Assembly (NCBI RefSeq): GCF_026210795.1
Contig: NC_089433.1
Span: 4,179,001-4,243,000 of the forward strand
DNA length: 64,000 bases
Direction of reading: 5' to 3'
From: Rhizophagus irregularis
Taxonomy: Eukaryota; Glomeromycota; Glomeromycetes; Glomerales; Glomeraceae
The translations under genes were made by a program, and so were the position numbers. The stretch's first letter is position 1; every line of letters begins with the position of its first letter. Below are positions 36,414 through 47,772 of this stretch, piece by piece. Below the pieces are notes generated by a model, which had not been told where the DNA came from, did not search any database, and saw nothing but the letters and a program-made list of their open reading frames with translations.

Positions 36414-36553
36414 CTAGGAAACGGAAACCGTTATGAGTCCGGAGCGATTGTACCATCTATTATTCTATTTTTATCGTTTTATAGCACAAAATTTTAGGAC
36501 GAAACGGACTTCGCCACGCTCTCTAATATGTGATTAACATATATAGTTGGACA
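36414..36553. repeat. Small insertion in the PIG-U pseudogene last exon
   Basis: About 140 bp absent from the intact exon, containing GTCCGGAGCG on the left and CGGACTTCGCCACGCTCT on the right. The word resembles CCGGAGCGTAGCGAAGG in the tandem repeat at 54913. Borders are approximate. Confidence 0.45.
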
Positions 36554-37265
36554 ATCATCAATATTTCATCATTTGTGAATTATACACTATCACTTCAGTT
36601 TATATTATTGATAATATTGTTTATTCCGTTGATGCTATACTGCTATGTTTAGAAGAGAATACTTATTTAGAATCCTGATCTTGGAATTTATGAAATTATT
36701 CAAATAATAATAAAAAATTAAAAATAAAAATAAAAATAAAAATAAATAGCGTAAGCGAAATTTATAGAATTTAGAGTTCGTAATTGATTAAGACGATTAA
36801 TCGGTTAATGTTATACATAGGGTGCAATTATCCAAATAATTCGGAATTAAGGCGGCGTTATATCACACCTAATTTTTTATTCAAATATTCATATTATCGT
36901 AAAAGCATTGCACCAATAATAAACCGGTATAAGGCTTAAAACTTAATTTACCCGTGTATAATAGGTTAAGGTATCACAAAAATTGATAAACTATTTAAAC
37001 TATTAGTAGGTTCTATAAAAAAAAAACAAAAGAAAGTATAAAATGATTTTGAATTGTTCATTATAAACGAAATTTGTAACCATTATATATATTGTTACAT
37101 AAATAAATTAAAAGCATACTATAAATTGTGTATAAAATATTATCTAAAATTTTTGATAACCGTACTCGTAGTTTGAATCCAGATGTGAGAAAATTAATTA
37201 TTGAATCACCTAAATCACAAAAATATGGAATTATAAATATTGAAATACATTCTATTTATAAGATT

Positions 37266-38020
37266 ATTAAGATACAAGTAAAAAGACAGTAATTGTGATG
37301 ACATAATGAGACTACCACAATAATTTAAACGTAAAAATTCACATATAATTGCGGTTTTCTCAAGGCATCTCAAGAATTAATAAATTGATATACAAATTTT
37401 TTTTAAAAAAAATTGAATTATTAAATTTGATCTCAAATAAAATAAAAATTATTTGAAACATTATTTTGATTTTGTTTTTAATTTTCGATCATGAGATAAC
37501 TGATAAAATTTGTCTATTCTTTCATATTATTTAATAACATGTGGACAAAATAATATTTTCAATATCACTTATTTTCATACAAGAATAATACTTTAAGCAA
37601 AAAAATATTGAACTATTCATTATTGTATATTAGTAAATAATTATCTTCTTTTTTAGCGATTGTACAATATTGATTTTTAATATGTATATTTATTTAATTT
37701 TTTTCATCAGAGGGCGTTAGTATGTTAAAAGTATATAAATTCACAGGTTAACGAATTACTTTTTTTTTTTTATAATAATATTATAAATTGGAAATTTTAT
37801 AGTTTATTTGATTTATTTGATTCTATTTGTAAAAAAACTATTTGCTCAATTACAAACTGATTTATTTATGAAAAAAAGTTTACATGAATACTATAATCAG
37901 TGTTGAACAAATCAAATATACAAGTTTATAAGAATAAAATAGAATAATACTGATAAATGCTGAGTCAGTTTAAGTCATCATACATATTAAGGACATTACC
38001 TAATTTAATTTCAACTCATT
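37266..38020. other. Intergenic; 3' flank of kinase array B
   Basis: AT-rich. The right half matches the array A 3' flank. No gene. Confidence 0.5.
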
Positions 38021-39441
38021 TTAATTTAACTGCTTGTAATAAATAAAATTATTGCTTGATATAAATAATTCACAGTCTAAACATTCAGAATTAAGATCAT
38101 ATTTTGGAAGATCTTTTGTAAAGGGATTAAGTAATCGAGATGTATAAACAGCTTGTGGATGAGTTGCCGATTGTCTTTTTTCCTCTAAAAATAAGAAATT
38201 TGATTCTTTGTATTCTTCTGCTTTCTCAAATTGCTCATTAATATCAAAAGATAACAGCTCATCTTTTTCACTTTTCAAATTGGAGCTATAAGAATCATAA
38301 AATAACTCAATTAATTCTTTTATTTCAGTTGCTTTTGGTCGGTTGTTTGGATTTGAATTCCAACATCTCTTCATTAAATCAATATAACATTTTGGTGCTT
38401 CTGGTTCGTTTATTTCAGGCCTAATTCCTTTGCAGATATCTAACACTAAAATTTCATCATGCGCACAATTGCAAAAAGGTTTCCTGCCAGTTGCTACATA
38501 ATACATAATCATACCAAAGCTGTATATATCTGCCGCTTGAGTATAAGGTTTTCCTCTCAACACTTCAGGAGCTACATAAGGCATAACTCCATAAATTTCC
38601 GTTTTATCTGTACTATCAACTTTTCCACATAATCCCATGTCTGATACGCATATTATATAATTATCTAAGGTATTATACATTGATAATATATTTCCTGTAT
38701 GAAAATCACGATGAACCATATTTTCCTGATGAACTATTTCGAGACCTTCTATAATACTTAACAATGCTTTAATATTATATAACCAATCTAGTTTATTATA
38801 ATATTTGTTTACCCAATTATATAAATCTCCACCTTCCGCATAATCAAGAACCATAACATAATTTTTTGTATCAGGATTTTGAGATATTCCATATATTGAA
38901 AGAACATACTTAAATATTCCAATAGAATATCCTTTAACCTGTTATAACATAATAATTGTTAATGATTATTAAAAGTTATAAATTAAATGAAAGAAAAAAT
39001 TCATACCTCATTTAGAAATTCAATAGTAATGTTCTCTGAATTGTATAATTGCTTTAAAGCAACTTTTTTCTTATCTCTTATATATTCGCAATCATAAGAT
39101 AATGGTCCATCTTTCCATGTTGCTGAATATATTGTAGCAAAACCACCTTTGCCTATTTCTTTAATATTACTAAACTGATTATATGGTATCCATTCAAATA
39201 TTATATCATAGCGGGAGTTAATTTTTAATTGCATCATTTGAATGAAATTATCGATTGTTATATTTCTACTAGTCCAATTGGTAAAATTTTTTTTTAAATC
39301 ATTTATTTGACATGATTTACACCACCACTTATTGAAAGTAGATGTGTATTTTTCATTACATTTCTCGCAATATTCATTTTCAATAACCATAATATATTCT
39401 TTTGTAATAGGATCTTGAGTATAGTTGTTTCCGAAATTCAA
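38021..39441 (-). CDS. Kinase B, surviving single-N-lobe form
   Basis: Two exons (39007-39441 and 38021-38938) give 450 residues from an ATG that lies inside the terminal repeat of the MITE at 39420-40137, then read into array B module 6 in frame. Order: ribbon CEKC...CKSC, NWTSRN, FEWIPYNQF, glycine loop GKGGFATIY, VALKQL, then hinge YVMVLDYAEGG, HRDFHTGNIL, SDMG (DFG variant), APE and RPKATEI. This is a complete ordinary TKL-type domain and probably able to fold. Whether the MITE-borne ATG is used is unknown; the alternative is that this is the inactive tail of a broken array. The C-terminal tail repeats that of kinase A (THPQAVYTS, SECLDCE). Confidence 0.65.
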
Positions 39442-40137
39442 TTGGCAAATCCGAAATCCGAAATTACGAAATCGTAATTAATTACGTATTCCGAAATTCC
39501 GAAATTTGCATAATAGTGCGAAATTGCGAATATCTCGGGATCTAGTGATCAGATTTCAATGATCTTACTACCATTCGATTCGTCTCATCGAGACGAATCT
39601 AATGATATGTGTTTCATTTCTATAGCACCGATATTGATGGAGTTAATTTACTATAAACATTTAATGAATTTTTGTGTCGGAGCACGATCTAGTGATTAGA
39701 TTTGAATGAATTTACCACCATTCGATTCGTCATGACGAGACGATTCTAATGGCGGTAAGATCATCTTTCTAGCATTGAAATTGACGGAGCTATTATGCTA
39801 TAAATATTTAAAAGTTATTGGTATCGGAGCGCGATCTAGTGATTGGATTTAAATGATCTTACTACCATTAGAATCGCCTTATCGAGACGAATCAAATGGT
39901 AGTAAGATCATCCAAAACGGATCACTGGGTGCCGAGTTATTATTTATTAAAGTTTTTATATATAAATCGGCAAAAATTAAGGCTAATTCTGGCCAAATAT
40001 TTTCGTAATACGAAATTAATTACGGAGTCCGAAATTAATTACGGAATACGGAGTTTTTCTAATGAATTACTTAATAATTACAGAATTACGTAATTACGTA
40101 TTTCCGTAATACTAAAATAATTTCGGACACAAGTATA
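39420..40137. mobile_element. hAT-like MITE in kinase array B exon 6
   Basis: A 718-bp element with 19-bp terminal inverted repeats, TATAGTTGTTTCCGAAATT against TATACTTGTGTCCGAAATT (2 mismatches). It is flanked by a perfect 8-bp duplication, ATCTTGAG (39412-39419 and 40138-40145). An 8-bp duplication fits the hAT superfamily. It is non-coding. It holds three direct units of about 147 bp beginning near 39541, 39688 and 39835 (TCTAGTGAT...), each with a hairpin centred on GATTCGTC...GACGA. Confidence 0.8.
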
Positions 40138-42790
40138 ATCTTGAGATATTCCATATTTTTTATGACTTGAATATTTTTCAACCTATTAAAATTTAAAAAT
40201 TATCATATTAAAAATAGTAAAAGTTTTATTTTGAATCAAAATTATGAAATTACCTCATAAGTAATATCTTGTGAATATTTTAAAACAACTTTTGATTTTA
40301 GTTTTCTTATATATTCCTTTTCATAAAGATATTTACAGTAATAAAAATCATTCTTCCATATTGCTGAATATATTTTAGTAAAATCATCAACCTTTATCTT
40401 TTTGATATTACTAAACTGTTTGTAAGGTATCCATTCAAATACTATATCAAATTTGTAAATTTTTAATAATTGCATTTTTTGGATTAAATAATCAATTTCA
40501 TCATCATCATTTTTGCTGGTCCAGTTTGTAAAATTTAATTCTAAATTATCTGATTGACATTTTTTACACCATTCATATTCAATATCAAGTTCCATATATT
40601 CTTCACCACACCTAACACAATATAATTTATATCGAAAAACAATAATGTAGTATCTTGCATCCTGACTTTGAGATATACCATATATTGGATTATTATTATC
40701 TGATAAATATTTTTTAACCTATAAAATTGAATAAAAATACATTACATAAAAATATATGTTTAACAACTTAAGAAATTTTACTATACCTTATTTAAAAATT
40801 CATTAGTATTTTGTAAATAATATAATACTAAAAAAACTTTTTTATATGATTCTCTTGTCCACTTCTTATCGTAATAACATAATGGACCATTATTCCATAT
40901 TGCTGAATATTGTGAAACATAACTATTTTTATTTATTTCTTTAATATCATTGAAGTGATTATATGGTATGAACTCAACTATTGTATCATGCACAGAGTTA
41001 ATTTTTGATCGTTTTATTTGAATAAAATTATCAATTTTTTTATTTCCACTGGTCCAATTTATAAAAAACTTTTTCAAATAATTAATGCAACATAGTCTAC
41101 ACCAACTAAAATATGTATCTAAATACTTTTCATCACACTTATTGCATTTTTCATTATATTCATCTTGAAGAACTATAATGAAATCATTGGTATATGAATT
41201 TTGAGAAATACCAAAAATTTTACCATGATATTTATTTAAATCTTCTTTAAACTATTAGAGTAAAATAATTAATTATTAACGAATTAAAATTAAATTAGAT
41301 AAAGATAATCTCATACCTTATTTAAAAATTCATTATTAATATTTCGAAAGCTATGTAACTTGAGGGTAACCTTTATGTCCTGTTTATTTCTTGTATATTT
41401 ATTTTTAATTTTATCATAATTTAATGGGCCATCCTTCCATATTGCTGAATATTCTTTAATAAAAATTTTTTCTTTAATACTATTAAACTGATTGTACGGT
41501 ATCCATTCAAATATAATGTCATCTGATTCGTTAATTTCTAATTGTATTTCTTGAATTAAACTATCAATTTTTTCATTTCCACTGGACCAGTTTGTAAAAT
41601 TCTGTCTTAAGTTATTTATTTGACACGATAAGCACCACTCATAATTTGCATCAAATATACTTTCATATTGTTTATTACACTTTTTGCAATATATATTTGG
41701 AAAAATCATGATATACTCTTCCGTATATGGATTTTGTGATATTCCATATATATAATCGCAATAAATCTATTAAAATAAAAACAATCAATAAAGAATATTA
41801 TTTTCAAATTAAACTTATAATTAAAGAATTAATACCTTATTTAAAAGATTAATAACATTTGGTGAATCATATAAATATTTTAAAGTAACCACTTTATTAG
41901 ATTTTTTTGTCCATTTCTTCTCATTGTAATATAATGGGCCATCATTCCATTTTGCAGAATATAATGTATCAATATCATCTTCACTTATTTTATGGATATC
42001 ACTTAATTGATCGTATGGTATCCATTCAAATATTATACGTGTATTATAATTGATATTTAATTGTAATTTTTGAATTAAATTATCAATTTTTTTCATTTCC
42101 ACTGCCGACCAAATTTTCTTTAAAATAAACTATTTGACATGATTCACACCATTCTTTAATTATATTTGTATATTTTTTACCACATTTTTTACAATATATT
42201 TCTTGAAGAACAATAATATAATCCAGTGTATTTGGATATTGAGATATTCCATACATTCTAAGAAATTCAATATATGTTGTTGAATATTTTTTACCCTAAT
42301 AGACGAAAAATAAAAAATATTATTAATAAAAGATGCAATAATTAGGGGTACGAAGAAATTTTATTATTACCTGATCTGGCTGATCAATAAAAAATTCATC
42401 AATGATATTTTTTAAGTTATATAATTTTAAAGCAACTCTCTTATTCGGCTGATTTCTTGTATATTCATTTTTATATTCATCATAATTTAATGGTCCATCT
42501 TTCCATATTGCTGAATATACTTTATCAAGACCTTCTTCATCTATTTCTTTAATATTATTAAATTGATCAAATGGTATCCATTCAAATATCACATCATCTA
42601 GTTCATTAATTTCTAATTGCATCTCTTGAATCAAATTATCAATTCTTTCATTATCACTGGTCCAATTTATAAAATTCTTTTTTAAATTATTTAATTGACA
42701 TGATTTACACCATTTATACTTTGCATCATATTTATTCTCATATTTTTCGCCACATTTTGTACACTGATCATCGTTGTCTTGATATGACAT
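40138..42790 (-). pseudogene. Modular kinase B, modules 1-5 and start of 6 (disrupted)
   Basis: Exons matching array A one for one: 42371-42790 (420 nt, as in A), 41836-42295 (460 nt, frameshifted), 41317-41766 (450), 40787-41251 (465), 40254-40718 (465) and the first 45 nt of module 6 (40138-40182), which ends at the MITE. Ribbons and FEWIPYNQF-like lead-ins persist in all modules. Module 2 carries one extra A in the run after GGAAATG (seven T on the + strand near 42086, six in array A), giving a stop after GNEKN. Between that frameshift and the MITE, the full-length product is lost. Modules 1 and 3-5 remain open individually. Confidence 0.7.
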
Positions 42791-43283
42791 TTATATAAAA
42801 TTATTATCTTGAACAAAAAAATGTAAAGGTTAATGAAATGAGCTTATGATATAAAAGAAGAAAGAAAGAAAGAAGAAAAGGAACAAAGCCGATTTAAAAA
42901 CTGTTTGTGTAGCTAAGTAGCTTACAAAATTGATGATCATATCCTGAAATGCATTAATGAAAATTAAAAATTGGGCGTATTTTTAGATTAGATTCAACAT
43001 TTTTAATAACACAAATCCCAATTTGGACGCAAAAATTCTGATTAATTTTTTTCTTTTCGTAATAAAAGAAGGTGGCACAAAAATTCAAAAATTATTCAAG
43101 ATGAAATGGAAATTTTTGATTTATCATTTTCTCTTTTTGCAAGAAAAAAAGTCCGTCTCACTTTCCATTTTTGATTTAATTTTTAAAATTTATCTTGATA
43201 TATCAATATCTTTTATTCTTCTTTTTGCAAAAGAAAATTCTCAATATTTCACAACAGTTGTAACTATAATGATCAATTTTAAG
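42791..43283. other. 5' flank of array B and AT-rich spacer
   Basis: The first 130 bp match the upstream flank of array A, confirming that the duplication includes the promoter side. The open frame at 43023-43391 is hydrophobic and low-complexity and is not called. Confidence 0.45.
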
Positions 43284-43506
43284 GTGATGAGAGTCGTTCC
43301 TTATATGGTACTATTAGTAATTGTGGTGATGGAGATCAATGTTGGGATATTTTATTCATGGTTTACGCCTATGCTACAACTGGTAAGTTAATTAGTTTTG
43401 AAAAAAAGATACATCAATAATTTCAGATAAGCGAATAGTAAATTTATTATTTTTTGATTTGTTCAGGATCCAAACAAATATTAACTAGGAAAACAGAAAC
43501 ACGCTA
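43284..43506 (+). CDS. Possible 3' exons of an unrecognised gene
   Basis: An exon-like block at 43284-43382 (LYGTISNCGDGDQCWDILF) is bounded by TTTTAAG and GGTAAGT. It joins in frame to 43467-43506 (after TTGTTCAG), which ends at a TAA after SKQILTRKTETR. Composition looks coding. No upstream exon or start was found, and no family recognised. Confidence 0.25.
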
Positions 43507-44556
43507 AAGGTTTGTCGCAACTGAGATTAAGTTCAACTGAAAATTCGTCAAATTTTTGTTATACGATATTGTAAAAAAAAATATTATGGAGATTATACGC
43601 AGTAGTGATTTTTGTGGAAGGACGTTTTGCAGGGGATAGACAAAATTTACAATTTCGTTTCCTCCGTTTTGCTCTGAACAATAATACTTAGATACTTAAA
43701 TAAAGAAATTGTTTAAAGCCCTTATTTAAATCTCTAACTATATTAAATCTATATTTAAAGATTGTAGTATTCTTCATACATCTTACTTAAAAGTTTACAT
43801 TTGTGAACGTTATCTGAATTAAAATTGCGTATAGGAAACATTCACGTTTCAGTTTTATTATTAACATCAAAATTGAACATAATAATCAACGCTGCTATGA
43901 TAAAAAGGCTTCTAGTTCCCCTCAATGATTTGTATTTTTTTACTCTTTTTAATAAGAATTGTGACGTTGCAACCTAATGAAATTCCTATTAAGAAGCGTA
44001 ATTAGCACATTAAATTAGTGAGTGATGAAACTTTTTTTTTATATTACCATTTTTTTTTGGTATTAAACCAACTTTTTTTAAAAAAAAGAAAAATTTCCGC
44101 TTTAAAAGTTGTTTCGTTACCTTTTATTTAAATATTTGTTAATTTTGTATTATTCGCAAAAAAAAAACAACAAAACAAAAGACGCCAAATTTTATTATGG
44201 TGATAATTAATGCAATGAAGAATGAAAGTCAACAGTATATGTACGTAATCACTATCTTATTTTTTAACTCGAAATAGTACCAGAAAGATGGATATTTCAG
44301 AAAATAGGAACTAAAACTATAGATAATAGCATAACTTCAATTTTCTCATTTTCTCGCAATACTCGCATTAATAAACATTCTAAGTACGTGTATGGATACA
44401 CAATTTCGTTAAAGTCCGTTATTAATATAATTTTTTATTCTTTCTACTATAATATATATACCTACAAAAAAAATCCAGAAATGTACTAGAAATTAGAATA
44501 CAATTTCACGTGGAGATTATATGCGATTAAGTCACTGCCCATATGCCCATAAAAAA
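43507..44556. other. Intergenic, nothing recognised
   Basis: AT-rich, with homopolymer runs around 44030-44170. No coding signal. Confidence 0.5.
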
Positions 44557-45079
44557 GGTATCCAGACTTTTCGTCGAAGTCCATTTCACCGAAACCCATT
44601 TCGCCGAAGTAATTTCGCCGAATGGATATTTCATCGAAGTGCCGTTTCGCCGAAGCCATTTCGGTGAAGGGCATTTTGTCGAAGATATGAAATTTTTTAA
44701 TTTTCCTTTTCTTTTTTTTAGAGAAGACAAACGAATTTACTAAGTCGCGTTTGATTATTTTAATTAAAGAAAATTTGTTTTAATTGAAAAATTCATCGTG
44801 TTCATCAATTTTCGAAACAAGGGAAAATAAAATAGTTAAAGAAAATTTGTTCTTTGAACAATTTTTATTTTCTTTGTATCAAATTTATCTAAGGAAATAT
44901 ATTAATTAACAACATTTTCAGTGACTTCGATGAAATGGACGTTTCGGGGAAAAGGATTCTGCGAAATATCCATTTGACGAAATATCCATTTGACGAAATA
45001 TCCATTCGGCTTCGGTGAAATATCCCTTCAGTGAAACTTCCTTTCAGCAAAATGGCTTCGGCGAAATGTACTGTAACCC
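44557..45079. mobile_element. Foldback MITE, Mutator-like (copy 2)
   Basis: Begins GGTATCCAG, ends CTGTAACCC. The left arm (44575-44685) repeats CATTTCGCCGAAG-like words and the right arm (44930-45070) carries their complement. It is flanked by a perfect 9-bp duplication, CATAAAAAA (44548-44556 and 45080-45088). The centre is AT-rich and non-coding. Same family as 16695-17117. Confidence 0.7.
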
Positions 45080-47455
45080 CATAAAAAAATACATAATACG
45101 ATATGAACGAAAAAAAGTTTTTTATTTTTCAATACTGCAACAAGTTTTTTAATATTGTTAATTTGATGATAACCTGGTCTCATTAAATTTTAGCTTACAC
45201 ACTAAATTTATCGTTTAAAATTAAGTTTACCAAATTATTGAAAGTTCCTTCTTAATATTCATCTTGCTTCGACTTCTTCAGCATGTCCACAAATACCAAT
45301 TACTTGTTACCAATTATTAATACAACCTGAGAATTCTTCGATAATAGGGAATTATTTTCCATTTTTTTTTTGTTATGAAGTATTTGGAAGTTACGATTGA
45401 ATGTTGTGTAGCACATTATTGGAACATGCAATATAATTACTGCTATTAATGGTATTAAAGTGCCTCAGAAGTCTCCGAAGTTATTGAAAAGTTTAATTAT
45501 TTCGTTAATATTAATTATTAAGTAAAGAAAAGTAATGCACGATATATAATAACAACGATTTTGTTTTTACGCTCCAGTAAAAACATTAGAAACAATACAG
45601 AGGAATAGAAATAGGACATAAAACTAAGAATTTATACCCAGTTCTTGTAGCCCGGACCCCGGAACACGTAATTGGCATTGATTTCTAATAGTTTCTTTTA
45701 CCATTCTGAATACTTGGTCTGTGATTAAAACCACGCCCTGCTTCAATTTTACACCATTAAAAGAATGGCAGGACATCGTTAATAAAATATCTTGTCGTTA
45801 TTTTCTCTACGCTATGTATTATAATAATTTTATTTCTTTCATAATTATTCTTTCCTATCTTTCTGTCGCAATACGATATAATGAAATTTCAGCTAATTTT
45901 TGAGCGATTATTCATAAATTATTTTGAATTATAGGCAATCATACATCTTCCTAGTTTTTGGTAATGGAACGATCTATCCGTTTCTTCTTTAATTAGTTCT
46001 TTAATCAGGAAAGATAAATCAAGTATGTGATGGAGACGCACTTGTAGAACATAAAAGGATAAAGTAAAAAAAGTAGCATTAAAAACGTTACAACTTCAAA
46101 AGTACATACTGATATAACAAAGTACTGGAACGGTTATCTTAATAAAGGAAATGTGTTAAATTCTGGAGAGTTCCGAAGGTAGAGAATAATTTCAGAAGTT
46201 TCACTAATATACAACTTTGTTTTTCTTAAAAATGTTCCAACTGTAACCTATAGGAATGTATAACTTAAAAGGGTACATATATTACAAGGGATTAAATGGA
46301 GCAAATATTTAGATCGCGTTACAAAGCGGCCGTTTAATAATATCAGTGACAGGTATTACAGTATGCTGATTCATCATTTTTTTAAAAAAAATATCAGCTC
46401 GAAATATCAGTAAGAAAACTCAGCATAGTGTACCGCTAAACCCAAACTCTCAAACTCAGATGATGGTGTCACTGTGAACAATCATAAACATGTAATAATA
46501 TTTCCTTATTTAAAATGAAGAGTATAACTTTGTAATTCTCAAAAATATATAAATACTTCCTCTCCTGTATTTTCTCGGCTTATCGCCTTTCCTTCTGCCA
46601 AACTTTTATAATATAGAAACCGCTTGTCACAGTGGGGAGTGTTCTGCGGGTTATCGACTACTGGTAAGTTAGTCGGTCTATCTTCGGCCACCTTCTGGGA
46701 CAGGTATAATTTGTATTGTGTAAATTTTAAACGAAAGAAAAACACTTGAGTATGATCTTGGAAAAGCAACAATAGAAGCAGCACTCTTATTATTTGCCGG
46801 TAACACCATACCACCCGACAATACAGTGATATAAATTTTTTATTTTTTAAAAGGTGGCCTTATCCGCAGAGTGGGTCTTTAGTAATTGAGGGCTAGTCCT
46901 TGTGTCTAGTTTTCAGTGAAGTAAGGGGGCCCCGCATATGATAGATGTACATGTAACCATTTGTGACAAGCTTGCCTCCCTCTTAAAAAAAAATACTCTG
47001 CGCAGCCGCCTTGCTATGCTGTGTTGTTTGATTTGTTGTATTCTTTGTGTTGTTTAACAATATATACTTTCTCTTTCTTTCTATAGGTATCGTTTTGATG
47101 TTGTGGTTTATGCTGTTTTACCATTCATCTTTTGGTTCTTATGGCAATGATGAGATAAAGGACGCATCTTGCGATCTTATTGTATTTTTGTATTACAATA
47201 TTTAAATTCTGAGCCATATCCAAAAATTTTATAAACATCAAAATGTTCCATTGAAGGTATATTTGATGAGAATACAATATATCAAATTATATGGCCAATC
47301 ACTTTTTTTTTGTTATTTTAAGCACGTGACTTGAAACTTGAAAGTGACAAAAAAAAAGTTTCTCAGTTAAACAAGTTATTTGATTATTGAGGTTTATTTA
47401 AAATATTACCGTCAATTGAATATACAATAATATACTAATATGCACTTTTAATTTT
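45080..47455. other. Intergenic; possible transposon 3' end around 46840-47200
   Basis: Mostly AT-rich spacer. A less AT-rich stretch (46540-47170) contains a 91-codon minus frame (46539-46814) and text resembling a retroelement tail, but no domain can be named. Confidence 0.35.
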
Positions 47456-47760
47456 ATTTTATTTTTTTTTTTAAGATACCAATTTGAAAAAAATTGAATC
47501 GAATTAATATTTATTATTGATACACTATCGTAATTTTTTTAATCTTATTTTTTACATACTTTTTGAATAAATACTTTTTTTTGCGTCTACTAATCTTATC
47601 CTTTTTTGTTATTATTTTTTTTTTAAGAAATCAATAATTTTTTTCCAATCGAATTAATTTATTGATACAGTGGCCATATAATTAATCCTATTTTTACACA
47701 TACTTTTTAAATAAATACTTTTTTTTTACGTCTACTATCCCACTCTTTTTTTATATTACT
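47456..47760. repeat. Two-copy degenerate tandem repeat
   Basis: A unit of about 155 bp, from TTTTTTTTTTAAGA through AATCGAATTAAT and TTATTGATACA to AAATACTTTTTTTT-CGTCTACT, occurs twice in tandem just past the 3' end of the gene at 47773. Confidence 0.55.
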
Positions 47761-47772
47761 AAACGATAATTT

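Larger units (their letters stand above)
34463..37265 (+). pseudogene. PIGU: PIG-U duplicate, split by a Helitron and decayed
   Basis: Matches PIG-U from the exon at 347 (ATCAATTGGAAATGCTTC at 34466) through the next intron, the last exon (ATATGCGATAAGTTTTTTAA at 36362) and the downstream flank up to about 37265, which matches 1500-1560. A Helitron (34518-36255) sits at the exon-intron edge. A second insertion (about 36414-36553) interrupts the last exon, and the [12 protein letters not shown] segment is deleted. An early TAA follows the ATGCGA. It cannot make the protein. Confidence 0.8.

Noticed and set aside
46539-46814. 91-codon minus frame
   Set aside because: Lies in a transposon-like stretch with no recognisable motif; left as part of the spacer.
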